This document shows, in pieces, positions 12,851-24,166 of a stretch of 64,000 nucleotides of DNA; the stretch's first letter is position 1, and the number at the start of each line of letters is the position of its first letter. The stretch covers positions 7,500,595-7,564,594 of the forward strand of contig OZ034978.1 of assembly GCA_964030785.1 (NCBI GenBank). Direction: 5' to 3'. The DNA is from Siderastrea siderea (Eukaryota > Cnidaria > Anthozoa > Scleractinia > Rhizangiidae). A program made the position numbers and the translations under genes. The notes beneath the pieces are model-generated. The model had not been told where the DNA came from. It made no database searches and saw nothing but the letters and a program-made list of their open reading frames with translations.

Positions 12851-13589
12851 ATTGATGATTTACACCGCTGCTTCGTTCATTTTCATTTTGTTAAAATAAG
12901 GAGCATTTATAGCACAACAACTTAACTGTCTAGTTTGTAAATTATTTGTTTTGATATGTATTGTATGCTTTATTCGTGAAAATAAAATTTGTTTTAATGT
13001 TGTAAACACAATGCCTTTGTCTCTTTGCTTTTACTGGTGTTACCATAATTTAGGAAACAAGAAAAGAAAGTTTTTTATTTCTTCCCACTTCTTAATATTT
13101 TTCCTGCCCTTCACAGATTTAGGTCCATTTTACGATCTGTTGACTCGGTGGTGAATGTTTTGTTTCGGATGCTCTCAATAACATTTTCTGGTGGGCAAAC
13201 AGTTCAATCTGGTGTCAGTCTTGGAACTGAGCTGAACTTCGGAGAAATTCATCAACTCAAGGCGGTAAATGGGGAAGCAGCAAAACGTCTTTCCACTTGA
13301 AGAAGCTGTGCATTACGTAGTTGATCGATTCAAACTGGTTTACATGATATCAGTGTCATTTCTGTGCCGTGTTTAATTAAGGACCTACAGTACTTGTTTC
13401 TGACATGTAACTTTTAGCCGAAATGTGTTGCTGATTTTCAACCACATTTTTGATTGAATTGTGTGTACTCTCAATTTACAAATGCATCCTGCAGAGTATT
13501 ACACCCCAGTACTTCAAGTTCTACCTCGGACGATGATCTGCATGCCAGTCTCGAACATGGTACCTATAGCAGTGCCACAAACAATGCCA
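12851..13589. other. No gene recognised
   Basis: This is AT-rich single-copy DNA. I found no exon-like ORF, TIR or RNA signal in it. It separates the first composite unit from the GGGAT-type repeats. Confidence 0.5.
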
Positions 13590-14030
13590 GTATAAAGTCA
13601 AGGTCTGGAAGGGTATTCTCGGGATCCGGGATTTGGCCAAAATACGGTGCGGGATTCGGGAAAACGCAAAATATCTTGACGGGATTCGGGATTTGACTTC
13701 TACCAGGGAAGCGGGATTCGCCAAAATTTGGGTACGGGATGCGAGATTTTTTTGCTTGTCTGTCGGGAATTCGGGAAATCGCCTCGACCCAAGTAAACGT
13801 TCTAGCGGCAAAAGCGAATCAACCAGGCGAGTGCAAAATATCAATCGAAACCAGGGCCAATATACATCTTAAATTTTATTATTATTGTAGAAATTAGTCT
13901 TTTTTAAATGTATTTTTGTGAAAGAAAAAACGGGATGCGGGATAGAGAAGAAAAAGTGCGGGATGCGGGATTCTCGTGAAAAAGGAACGGGAATGTGGGA
14001 TCAGGACCCCCCTTCGAGACCCTGTAAAGT
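13590..14030 (+). repeat. Degenerate GGGATTCGGGA-type repeats
   Basis: Many imperfect copies of CGGGATTCGGGAT and CGGGATGCGGGA are dispersed over about 440 bp, ending in CAGGACCCCCC. A related GGGATA-rich stretch is at 43,745-43,985. Short ORFs on both strands are by-products of the repeat. Confidence 0.7.
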
Positions 14031-14715
14031 GTTGTACTCATATGTTGGATTACAAAACAAACCTCAGCTTCAGTGTAGATTTTGTGGTCGTTTATAGCAG
14101 CATTGCTGAATATCTATAAGAGAGGCAAAGGGGCTACTTCGGACAAGTACAGTTTTTGTGCTGTTTCAGAATTATTTTCACTTTTCAGTCAAACGAAAAG
14201 AAACTGAATAACGAGCTTCGTACTTGGCATAAGTATAAAGTGCTCAGTCTTGGGGTACTCGGGGGAAGATTGTATGTAAGAGACGTATGGGAGTTAAAGT
14301 GTATAAAGACCAACATGTTGGTTAAGGGGACTAAATAAGTGTGCAGTTTTGTTCAAATACGCTAGCCTATATCTGAAACTGTTATTAAGCGTCTTCGGTT
14401 ACAAATGGCCATGGCACAATGTTCTGTGTTTCACTCAACAAGATTCTGTCGTTCACTTACACCAATAAACTTATTAGAAAGATTATAATGGCGTCACGTT
14501 TATGCCTTTTTAAAATGGAACATTTCTTCGCAAGCTTCACGTAAACTCATTCAAAGCTAAAATAAACAAAAAACAGTTAACTGAAGTGTCATTTACCGGT
14601 TAAATGCGGTTTCATTAGTGTTTCAGAAAAAACTGGCATCCTCGGCGAAGGTGACAGCCAAACATCAACTCGCTTTTTCTCACCTTTTTCTTTCTGTTTG
14701 TGTGAAGGCTGGCAG
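14031..14715. other. No gene recognised
   Basis: Unique-looking, AT-rich sequence with no convincing coding or structural signal before the diverged repeat copy. Confidence 0.5.
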
Positions 14716-15745
14716 CTAACCCGTTATTTTGCAATGAATAACAGATAAAGTATCACTGGACTTGAACACAGAATGGAAATTGTTACATTCAAAAACTTCA
14801 AATAAGCTTAAATACTCACGTTGTTGACGAACGCGAAAACTGCCATTCCCAGAGAGAACGAAAACGGCAAACGGCAGATGGCAAACGCCACACGTGAAAA
14901 ATGGTCGGAAAATCATGATCATGTGGTTATTTTGCTTTTCGCGTCGGGTTATTATGGTTTGTTGAGAGTTCACTTGGGTACCAAAGTTAAAAACTTAATG
15001 CCTGCATATCAGGCGTAGTCGGGGGGATACAGACAGTAGAAACCGTGAAGAAAATAAAGGAAGGGTTTGCGAGTCCCCTCCAATTTCTCTATCCGTTTTC
15101 TCCTCTCCCTCTTCGCTTTTTAGCGTGCTTTTCTTAACCCATGAAATAGATAGTTGATCATACTAGACTATTAGGACCTATTAAGCTCTATTACACACTA
15201 ATTCCATTGTTTTCCTTTTCTTTACTTTTGACTATTGGACACTAATTGTTATATAGATATTGTTTCACGTGTTAAGTAAAGCCACTCTAATACACACGCT
15301 GATGGTTATGGCACCGAAAGGAGAATTGCCATCGATAAATAAATGAGCTTTAAAAAGTAAAGTTGCTTAATAAAGTATATAAAATGAAACCTGGTGTTGT
15401 ATTCCGTCTTTCTGGGACGTTTTAGCGCCATTAGAGAGTTTTTTTGCCGTCTACCTTAACAGTTGGCTAGACGACGAAAAACCTTCCAATGGCGCTAAAA
15501 CGTCCCAGAAAGACGGACGGAATACAACACCTGGTTACAATTCATCTTCTTTCTTCAGGAATGTTACCTCCTAAAGCTTATCGATGGAAATTCTCAGTTC
15601 GATTTTTCATACAAGCTCTTATATTACGCTTGGACTACCTGAGGTTTTGACAAAACATTAGCTTGCGTGCAGGTGCGGAAAGGGAAAGGGAAAGGAAAGA
15701 AATTTTGCATCTTGCACTTCACGCTTGCGAATAATTAAAAAAGTT
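14716..15745. repeat. Diverged partial copy 3 of the composite unit
   Basis: Long stretches match 500-1475 and 7870-8850 (for example GGCAGATGGCAAACG, AATCATGATC and GTAGAAACCGTGAAGA) but with many substitutions and indels. This copy is therefore older than copies 1 and 2. It lies on the left of glycosyltransferase-like copy B, as copy 1 lies on the left of copy A. A local inverted duplication (15,388-15,537) is specific to this copy. Confidence 0.75.
15388..15537. repeat. Inverted repeat with about 45 bp arms
   Basis: The left arm (from ACCTGGTGTTGTATTCCG) and the right arm (ending GGAATACAACACCTGG) are reverse complements over about 45 bp, with a short spacer. The other copies of the unit have only the left-arm sequence, so this is a local inverted duplication. 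Confidence 0.85.
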
Positions 15746-16734
15746 GAAAAGTTATGGAGGTGGTGAACCAGGTGAGCTACAGGAGAGCCGGAGTAAGATT
15801 TTATGCATTTAATAGGCAAACCTTCACAGGACTATCTGGGTGGCAAAAATTCGTAGAAATCTACCAAATATTGACGAGTTATGGCATAACTTTTAGCGCT
15901 TAAAGGGTTAAAAGAGCTAAGGCCTCGGACAAACAACTGAATTCAATATCATCCAACCTAGTTGGATAAAACTTTGTAGTGCGACGATTGTGTCATGGCA
16001 ATGAATTTTTGTCTTGTCAATACCATTCAGCAATATTCATTACCCTTCAGAATAATTCAGAATTGGTTGGGGCCTAAAGGAACCTTAAACAGGAAACTTT
16101 AGGCATAAAGCCATGTCTTGGTTAACCCATGGATGACTTCATGAAGTCTCAAGCAAGCTGTTTCATATGACATTGGTAGTAGAGCCGGGGGGGGGGGGGC
16201 TACTCCCTTCTATGAGCTAGATAGGTATGTGCAGCGCCAAATGAAGCTGCAGCTGAAGCAGCAGAAGGCAGGGCATTGGTACAAGTAGCTGGTATGGCAG
16301 CTGGTCCTGCAGTTTCTATCAGCTTTATTGGCTAGAAAAAAACAAAACAAAAAAGAACTACGATATGAATACAATGTACATATTAGGATAGGTGCAAACG
16401 GGAACGCGATATTTAAAGGACCGATAAGGTTTTTTTGTATCCACAATTTTGTTTCAAAATGTTGTAACCACAGATGCAAAGATTTAGTGTATTACGTCAT
16501 CGGTTAAAAATACTTTGAATATACATGAATATGTTGACTATTCAGTCAAAACAAGAGGCCTAGAAAAACCTGGTCTTACAAAGAGGACGTTTGAGGGTCG
16601 AAGAGGGATTTGCGCTTAGCCTAGTTATGTTGATGAGTTACAAATGAAACACAGCGTTCAATATTCAGATCAGTTCACTCATCTGCCGTTTTTTTCATTT
16701 TTGTCGACACTGTTTCACGCAGCACTGAATTTGA
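15746..16734. other. 3' flank of glycosyltransferase-like copy B
   Basis: From about 16,045 this matches the 3911-4628 flank of copy A, including the G-run (about 16,188-16,199). Bases 15,990-16,050 also resemble 21,970-22,045, so parts of the composite unit recur on both sides of the ORF. No separate gene is supported. Confidence 0.6.
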
Positions 16735-18330
16735 TCATGCCTGATTTGTTGTTAAATGGGCTGTCACGGATGGACTGCTGGCTCCAGTGTCCTTCCATTG
16801 GGGGTGATCCAACAGCTTAATGCGGTTATCCCTGAACACTTTCAATCCACATCTCTCGCATTCATATCCAAACATCATGTCTTCAAATACGCAGAGTTCT
16901 GGTCGATAGTGAACTCCTTTTGCCGACAATTTCGTGATGTTGAGAAACACAGCACACTGTGGTGGTTTACATACAAATGGCTTTTGTATAGGATGCTGAG
17001 ATTGTCGTCTCGGACTCATTGCTACAATTGGGTTGACCTCTCCCACTGTATCCTTTACTAATCGTTCAATTCGTTCAAAAACAAGTCCAAATTTGAGGTA
17101 CCTAGTGTTTTTTTCACCTGTTTGTTTTTCCTTAGGTTCCTCAGGTATGTATTCTTGGAACGACATTATACTGTCGTCTAACATCCAAATGAAATCCAAC
17201 CTCAAACGTGAAGCAATTTTCTGTATCCAGAATCTTGCGTAGCCAACCCCGATTTCATCTTGCGGTAAGCAAACGACGGGGAACAGGTGGCCACAGAACT
17301 GCACATATTCCTCAAACTCTGTGGGTCTTACAACCAGTATCCTGATGGTATTTTCTTCAGTTATGTCTTCGTCCTCTGGCCATTTGAGCAGTGCAATCTT
17401 TGCCCGGCGAAATGATGGTATGAAAATCCATCTTTTAACTCTCTTCTCAGCGTTTACACTTCTAATGTGCTTGTTTTGATTAGTTCTAAACCAAGATGCT
17501 GAATTGTCAGGTAAATACATATCCATCATGTATTCACAGTCAAGAAAATAACGCTTGTCATCTGATGGTTTTTCTCCTTCAAGTTCAAGTGGCAATGAAT
17601 AGGCCTGCAAGCTTTCTTGAGGCGCGTCAGCTCGTGGATTGTCGCTAGCTCCTTTAAGTAGTTCGCTTATATGCGGAATTCTGAAAACCTTGCGCCTTTT
17701 TTGGTCTGTTTTCTCTTTGGAGTTTACGTATTCGAATAATATTTCCAGCGCTTGCTGACTGGTTTCTGGTTTCATCTTCTTCACAAACCGAGGAATGTTG
17801 GAGTATATCTTTGCCAGATCAACCTCAGTAGCACCTTTTCTAAACTCCTTCAAAGCTGGATACGTTTTCGATATTTTGACAGTGTCTTCCATCTTCTCGC
17901 TGAGATCTGGTTTTGAAAGATGGGGACAATCCCAGGGATGATTGGGTAGCCAACATCCTACGTTGTCAAGCTTGAGCTCGCCAACTCCGCGATTAATGTC
18001 GTCAACATCATCGTCTCCAGAAACCGGGTCTTTCTCGTCTTCATTCTTCTTCTTCTCGGAGTCCGAGTCTTTAGTGGCATCACCACTGGCGGAGTCATTA
18101 CTGTTGTGGTCATTTTTGTAAAGTTCCTTTTTTACTTTATCGGCTATTCCCGGGTTGAAGTTGTTTTTCTGAGGAGTCGCAGTAGGCTGTTGATCGGCTC
18201 CTCCATTGTCCTGGTGCTGTTCATCACCTGTGCTTTCCTTTCTGGATCGGTGTTCATTTTTTACCCCTGATGTTTTTACCGGCATTTCCTTGGTCTTGGA
18301 AGAGTGCTTACTCGTCTCTTCCTCACTCAT
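16735..18330 (-). CDS. Intact GREB1/TAGT-like glycosyltransferase-domain protein, 531 aa
   Basis: This is an uninterrupted 531-codon ORF starting MSEEETSK. Residues 1-125 are charged, low-complexity and probably disordered. Residues 145-230 are helical. From about 255 a globular domain begins: WIFIPSFRRA (301-310), a strand ILVVRPTEFEEY (331-342), LPQDEIGVGYARFW (355-368), WMLDDS (382-387) and FEDMMFGYECERC (482-494). The order of a nucleotide-sugar-type strand, then DExGxGxAR, then an Asp-Asp after a hydrophobic strand, is what I associate with GREB1 and TET-associated glycosyltransferases, some of which sugar-modify oxidised DNA bases. That assignment is from memory of the family and is inference. 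No introns, no signal peptide and no membrane segment are visible. A second, broken copy lies 12 kb away in the same repeat context, so the gene travels with a mobile or duplicated unit. It could instead be a host gene fragment that was amplified. Confidence 0.7.
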   Translation of the reverse strand: MSEEETSKHSSKTKEMPVKTSGVKNEHRSRKESTGDEQHQDNGGADQQPTATPQKNNFNPGIADKVKKELYKNDHNSNDSASGDATKDSDSEKKKNEDEKDPVSGDDDVDDINRGVGELKLDNVGCWLPNHPWDCPHLSKPDLSEKMEDTVKISKTYPALKEFRKGATEVDLAKIYSNIPRFVKKMKPETSQQALEILFEYVNSKEKTDQKRRKVFRIPHISELLKGASDNPRADAPQESLQAYSLPLELEGEKPSDDKRYFLDCEYMMDMYLPDNSASWFRTNQNKHIRSVNAEKRVKRWIFIPSFRRAKIALLKWPEDEDITEENTIRILVVRPTEFEEYVQFCGHLFPVVCLPQDEIGVGYARFWIQKIASRLRLDFIWMLDDSIMSFQEYIPEEPKEKQTGEKNTRYLKFGLVFERIERLVKDTVGEVNPIVAMSPRRQSQHPIQKPFVCKPPQCAVFLNITKLSAKGVHYRPELCVFEDMMFGYECERCGLKVFRDNRIKLLDHPQWKDTGASSPSVTAHLTTNQA

Positions 18331-18758
18331 TCTTACACACGCTTCAGTAGAAAACTCGAAACCAACGGAGTCTTAAAATACTAAAAAACTGACCCTTTGC
18401 TTTTTAGGTTGCTTGCTGGCTTTCAGCCAGCCGTGGACGTGTCTGTCGGGATGTTTCTCGCACCTCCTTCACCCAAAACTCTTACTTCTCCAGCTCGTAC
18501 CACAGGTGAAGATTGAGGAACTGCTGGAATCGAAAATTATCTGAAATTATCAGTGGTTATGGAGCGACTACAGAATGTAGGCCTCTTCGGGTTCACCTCA
18601 TTTGCATGTCTCGAAACGCTTTTATAGGCTTTTATGACTTAACGTCTGAGCGACCATATTATGAAACAAATATTGTCACAGTTTTTATGCCCATTTTTGG
18701 TCAGAAAGTCAACAGGGGGCCAAGATTTCCTGAGGACATTAATAAATAAAATTAATCA
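18331..18758. other. 5' flank of glycosyltransferase-like copy B
   Basis: This is upstream DNA of the minus-strand ORF, shared with 6116-6421 plus 7290-7366 of the first block. It holds the single-copy CTGAG target (18,646-18,650) of the 863 bp element. No convincing TATA box was picked out. A promoter for the ORF should lie here if the gene is expressed. Confidence 0.6.
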
Positions 18759-18898
18759 GACTGCGAGCAGTCGTTATTTTTCTTCAGGGAAAGTTATTTT
18801 TCGGTCGCAGTTTCGCGTCTCGAATCGTCCCCAATTTTTCGCGCGCGCTCAACTATCCCTGAAGAAAAATAAATAACTTGGTTCGACTGTTCGCAGTC
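18759..18898. repeat. Foldback repeat, about 140 bp
   Basis: The left end GACTGCGAGCAGTCG plus TTATTTTTCTTCAGGGA is the near reverse complement of the right half TCCCTGAAGAAAAATAA plus CGACTGTTCGCAGTC. In the repeat copies at about 318-445 and 7690-7815 only the right half remains. Immediately to the right is a second small palindrome, CAGTCCAATAT with its complement (18,894-18,919). Confidence 0.8.
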
Positions 18899-21800
18899 CA
18901 ATATACGATATTGGACTGCACAATCATATAGTATATGATGGTGCGCGTGGCGTTCTGGGATCCACAACGCCCCGCGCAAAACTGGCGCCTGGGGACGAGG
19001 CAGGGAAAGGGAACAAAATATTCGCATCTTACGCTTCACGCTTGCGAACAATTACCTCTTTCCTTCCCCTTTCGGTGCTTGCCACGTACGTTAAGAAAAC
19101 TCGTTTAAGTGGTTAGTGTGCAAACTTTGAACCTGAAGGCGTTGGCAGTTTGAAACCTAGGGTGCGGAATAGGAAGAATAGGACTGACACTGACTGATCA
19201 GAATTATTAGAATATGAAAAAAGAAAAAAACGGTCCTTCCAAAAGTGGAAGGCTTAGAAGGAGAATTTCAATCGGCCTCGGCGCTAGACCTGCACGGTTC
19301 CAAACCTCTAATTTCATTGGTCCCTATAACCTGCACCGTCTATTGTTATCAGGGTTAGGGCTATTGTTTCGTTCTTTACCTATTGTTCTCCTCCACCAAT
19401 CCTAGACCTCGTCTGGAAGCGGTGCGGGTCCTCCCGGCCTGGGATGTGCTGTTATTTGGTCAGCCATTTTGTTATTGCCAAGTGATCGAAAACTTTTTCA
19501 TTCTGCCCCAAAAAGCAGAATACATGGAATGGCATGAACTACCATTCTAACGATTCCGGAATAAGAGCAGGTAACAACAAAACGGGCAAAGAAGCCATTC
19601 CAACTATTCTCATTCCAAAATAGTTCCCAAAAAAGTACACCCCTAGTCTCTGCTTTCGTGTTGTGTTCTATGCAAGTCTGGGGCAACCTGTCCTGGGGGT
19701 AACCTCCTATGGATTGCCATCCCACTAAGGAGGGGAGGGAGCGGAAGAATAATTTATTAATACCACTAGCAGTGTTGGAGCCAACAGAAATTGCAGGATG
19801 AGAAATTTTAACCTGCAGTGGCTTCCAGCTTTTTCGGTTCTTGACTTAAAAAGAAAAACTAGATGCTATCTCAAGCTAGTGAACTTTACACCCCATAAAG
19901 TTTGCACTAAATTATCCTTGGGGAACCTGGGGTAGAATATTGGGAGAGGACGCTTTCGAATGAACTGAATTTGTTGCTTACATTTACATACCTCAGTACA
20001 TATTTACGTGAATTTGCCTATAGTCTGGCTAGAATATATCACTTCAAGTAGCCTAGCAGAATAGAAACCCGAGTTCAGCACTAGCAGTTATGGTTCAGTA
20101 CCCTTGTAAGGTTTTACAAGAGAAAGAACCGCGACAAGTAGTTCAGTAGGGTATGGATACTACGAGGGTCAGGGTTTCAAGATATGAGGGTCCTAAATAG
20201 GTTTGACAAGATGAAGGACGGAGCTTTAAATCAAGGTAAGATGTAACTTAAAGAAATTTATCGTGAAAATGCTAGAATGTGATACATGTCTTGTGATATG
20301 CTGGGATTCACCATATTTTGTAGTTGGGAAGTGGGATGAAATACAGGAAATCACAAGACTCCCGTAACTTTTCTTCATGCCCATTAAGTATTGCCCATTT
20401 TGAATCCATCAAAATTAGAATTTTTTGTACAACATACGTAATTCAATTCAATTCTTGTCCCCCTCCCTCTTTCAATGTTGGTACTGAAAAGTTATTGGAC
20501 TGAATCCCAAAATTTGTACAACGTTTACAACGTTGGTACGGGGAGGAAAGGGGCACACAAGGTATGCATTTGAAAATGTATAAAAAAAGACCCTATTGCC
20601 CAAGAGCGACTTAACTCTTTTCGGTTGTGCACCCCAGCTGCATTGTTGGAAACAAAGGTTACTCATCACAAGTTGTGAAGCCTTTATTACAGTGTCATTT
20701 CATGTAAATACGTTTATATACAAAACTGCCTTTTGGAAGACATGAAAATATGAAACAAGAGCAGCTTTCTCTTTTAAGAGACCTTACTTGTCTTTAGCAT
20801 GTCTGACAGCACAGATTTAACCATCAGATAAATTCTTTACAAAAAAAAAGGACAACACAACAAGACCGATAAGTGAAACAAGAAGATAAATGTTTGTATA
20901 AAGAAGAGGAAAAGCAAGATATTTTGTGCGCAGTTTCCAAACAAAGGAAAATTTAAATTATAAGACAGTTGTGATGTCACCTGCCTTATGATTGCTACAA
21001 CAGAACGATCACACTAACCAAGGCCAGCCAGCCAACATTATAAAGCAAATTTTCAAATTAGCCAATTTGAAGTCAAGATCAAACAATAAAATAGCTACAG
21101 AAATTCTTCTCAACCAGTTCCCATTCGAAACAATGTGTTGAAAACCTTCCATATCCATAAAAATTTGTCTGGGTGGCCTTGGCGTAAAACGTTTCACATT
21201 GAGAGATATTTTTTCTCATAATTTGAAAATTTTTCTATTGCATACTTGGAGCAACAAGACTCCATGACCCACAATTCTTATAAATTATTCTGAACAATAT
21301 TATGGACATAAAATCAAGGTCCAAGGGTGTCTGTTGAAACAGGAGTTAACCACAGTGTATACAGATGCACTGAAGTGTAGTTTCCAACAAGTCTGAGTCA
21401 ATATCAGTTATTTACTATCTTACATTATATAGCATCAATCAGCCTTTGAATGAGTATTATGTGTTACTGGTATGATTCATCGCAGGGGAAGAACTGATGT
21501 TGGTGTTGCTACTACTGGTGTTCTTCTTCTTGAGATGAAATTTGCCTTTTATCAGCGAGGAAATATAAATGCGAACTTTGGTGTTGTCTGTTTTCTTGAT
21601 CCAAATCTACAGGCAAATGAATCGCAGAACCACAGATTGTTATGTTATGTTATGTTATTTATTTATTTATTTACAAATTCACTAAAGGCAGGTAAACAGA
21701 GAAGAGGAAATTGCGTCCCTTATGAGGCCTACCCCACCCACCCCATCCCCAAGCTGCTGCATTAGTAGGATCGGAAAATGCCTGCATCAAAACTTTGTAA

Positions 21801-22165
21801 AGAAAGAAAAATACTGTACAGAGATTCAGCACTTTCTATAGTACCAGGTACAGAATTCCATAAGTTATCTATCCTGTTCTAATAGGAGTCATGCAAGCAC
21901 AAAGTTCATTTGCAGTCTTGCCTTACTTGGACAAACAAATTGTAAGTCATCCAACCTTGTTGGTTACAACTTTGTTGTACAAAGATTGTTTCACAGAAAT
22001 CAAACTTTGTTCAATACCACTCAACAATATTCATTACCCTTCAGAATAATTCCGAATTCAACAAAGTTGAACGGAGCTGAATGAAAATGTTGGATCTGTT
22101 TATTGGGACCTAAATGAACATGAAATATAAAGCCCTGGCCTGATTAATGATATAATAAATAATAA
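18899..22165. repeat. Copy 4 of the composite unit
   Basis: This is collinear with about 8800-11,495 of the first block but more diverged than copies 1 and 2 are from each other, and it lacks about 1 kb near its left end. It preserves the sequence right of position 10,066 (TTTTGGAAGACATG), which shows that arrangement to be ancestral. It also lacks the solo LTR. Its ORFs (65-97 codons) are not recognisable. Confidence 0.8.
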
Positions 22166-22430
22166 TAATAATAAATTGGAATTAGCAGTGGTGGTACATC
22201 CACAAGGTGGCTCTTTACCCACTGTGTCCAGATCAAATTGGAATTTAATGTTGGTTTTTTAAGGAGAGGGAAAAACCGGAGAACACAGAGAAAAACCTCT
22301 CAGAGCAAGGACAAGAACCAACAACAAAACTCAACCCACATCTGAAGATGAGTCTGGTAATCAAACCCATGCCACATTGGTGGGAGGCGAGTGCTCTCAG
22401 CACTGTGCCATCCCTACTCCCCATGGTTAA
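22166..22430 (-). mobile_element. tRNA-derived SINE, copy in second block
   Basis: On the minus strand the head reads GGGATGGCACAGTGCTGAG, then GAGCACTCGCCTCCCACC and a box B-like GGTTTGATTACC, then a body shared with 12,610-12,850. The tRNA-like order of A and B boxes supports a Pol III SINE. It sits next to an AAT tract. Confidence 0.6.
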
Positions 22431-23065
22431 GCCATGGCTTTATGAAGTTTTAAGGAACTGATTCATATGGCACTGGTAGTAGAATCCGGTGGTAGTGGTG
22501 GAGGGGGGGGGGGGGGGGGTGGAATCCCTTTTTTAATCTAGATATGTGCTGCACCAAATGGTATGATTTTCAAGCTGTTTTAGTCTGAACCAGGGTATAG
22601 ATTTTGCCCATTTTGGTCTGAAGTAGGGTGAGGTTTGTGCAGTGGTTTAGAATTGGGTATGGTTTCTAGAAGAAGCTGCATTTTTGTTATCATCTCTTAA
22701 GAAGTGCATTTTGATTAATATCATTGATTTAAAGCCCTTCTCAAATGTTTACACACAATAAAGGAGTTCCTGAGTGGCTATAAGAAATCTGAAATAGGGT
22801 AAGGGTTTCAAGAAGTGCATTGCATATCCCCACCCAAATTCTTAGGGAGTAAAGATGGAAAACCCATTAGCATCATCTGTGTAGTCTTTGTGAATGGGTT
22901 GAAAATGAGAGTTAAGCTGAGGGAATTGCGAATTATCTAAACAGCACATTTTTATGCACCCTTAAACCATCTAACCTCAACACACACCCCTAAAAAAACT
23001 TTGTCAAGACTGGACATGGTTCAAGCTCATGAAGGAAATATTTTGTCTGGCTCAGCTTGTCAAGG
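22431..23065. other. G-run repeat and AT-rich DNA
   Basis: A long G-run at about 22,503-22,519 precedes GGAATCCCTTTTTT, the same G-run plus TCCC layout as at 4058 and 16,188. The layout recurs in mobile DNA elsewhere in the window. No gene is visible. Confidence 0.5.
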
Positions 23066-23345
23066 AGGCAGGGAGGCAGGGTGGCCAAGTGGTTAGGGTG
23101 TTGGACTTCGAGTCCGTGGGTCCCGGGTTCGAATCCCACTCTGAGCACTTCATGGATTTGTTTCAGGGCAATCCCGAGTTATGAATCCTTCGGCTGCGCT
23201 TGTGAATAGCCAACTGGTTTGCCTCCCGCCAGTTGGATTTCTTAAAACATGTTATGTTTCATTTGCACTATTTGTTTCAGTTGTTACCTAGCTCTGAGAA
23301 TTGTAAAGCGCTTAGAGACGTTGTAATAACCGCTCTATAAGCTTT

Positions 23346-23394
<49 letters not shown>

Positions 23395-23396
23395 GG
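23066..23396 (+). mobile_element. tRNA-derived SINE with LINE-like tail
   Basis: The head has a box A (GGTGGCCAAGTGGTTAGGG), an anticodon-arm-like segment and a perfect box B (GGGTTCGAATCCC). The tail has GTAAAGCGCTTAGAGAC and ends in a long (ATT)n tract. Such GTAAAGCGC tails are typical of L2/CR1-type LINE 3' ends, which would supply the reverse transcriptase. It is not a functional tRNA gene because no acceptor stem closes around it. Confidence 0.75.
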
Positions 23397-23732
23397 CTTA
23401 CCTCTGACTGGCCAACAGAATGAAGGGTACCACTACAAAAAAAAAAAGACACACTAGTGTCATTCAGGTGTCAGACCTGTATGAGACCCCCTGTATTGAT
23501 CAGTCACCCTCTGTTCATGCACCTATCAGTGTTATGCCCAAGGAGGGGAGGGGGGGGGGGGGTTGAGATCACATTGAACCGATTATTTTCAAAGGAGTTT
23601 ATGCACCAATTACTGTGTTTATTCTGGTGTTCAATTTCGCTTGTTAGGAACAAATGGAGTGTGGTTACAAAAACACTTTAATTCTTGTTTCAAGACAAAT
23701 TTGAGAAAAATATTCATTCCTGAAAATCTATT
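23397..23732. other. No gene recognised
   Basis: This contains a G-run (about 23,548-23,561) and short ORFs only. Nothing can be assigned. Confidence 0.4.
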
Positions 23733-24166
23733 TTAAAGTGCACCTAGCTTCAAAAATGTTTTTTCACTAAGGTAATTCTGTGCACCTGTCTCAGATATTT
23801 TACGCCCTTTTTTCAATAATTTATTGGAAATTTCACTATTAATGGGCCTATAAATTTACGAAAACTGGTCGTCATTTGATTCACGACCAAGAAAGTAGGG
23901 GCATGGGTCTATTTCTGAAATGACGTCACAAACTGTGTTGCACCGTGGCAGTTCTTTGAAAATAGCGATGCAAAGCAGACTGTTTGTGACATCATTTCAG
24001 GAATAGAGCCTCACTAGCTCGGTCGTGGATCAAATATCCGCAAGTTTTAGTAACTTTTCAGCCCAATAAAAGTGAAATTTCCAGGAGAAAAAGGCAAAAT
24101 ATAGTTGAGACAGGAAGAGCGATTTATTTTAGCCCAAAATATATTTTGAGGTTAGGTGCACTTTAA
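23733..24166. mobile_element. Foldback element, about 430 bp
   Basis: The ends are reverse complements (TTAAAGTGCACCTAGCTTC at the left, GGTTAGGTGCACTTTAA at the right). The interior is also partly palindromic: TGACGTCACAAAC at 23,920 pairs with GTTTGTGACATCA near 23,985. The flanking TTAA fits a TTAA-targeting element. It encodes no protein. Confidence 0.75.

Noticed and set aside
1..22450. CRISPR-like or prokaryotic repeat array
   Set aside because: Repeats are kilobase-sized eukaryotic units with no short repeat-spacer pattern.
23080..23150. tRNA gene with good A and B boxes
   Set aside because: No acceptor stem closes it and it runs into a SINE body with a LINE-like tail.
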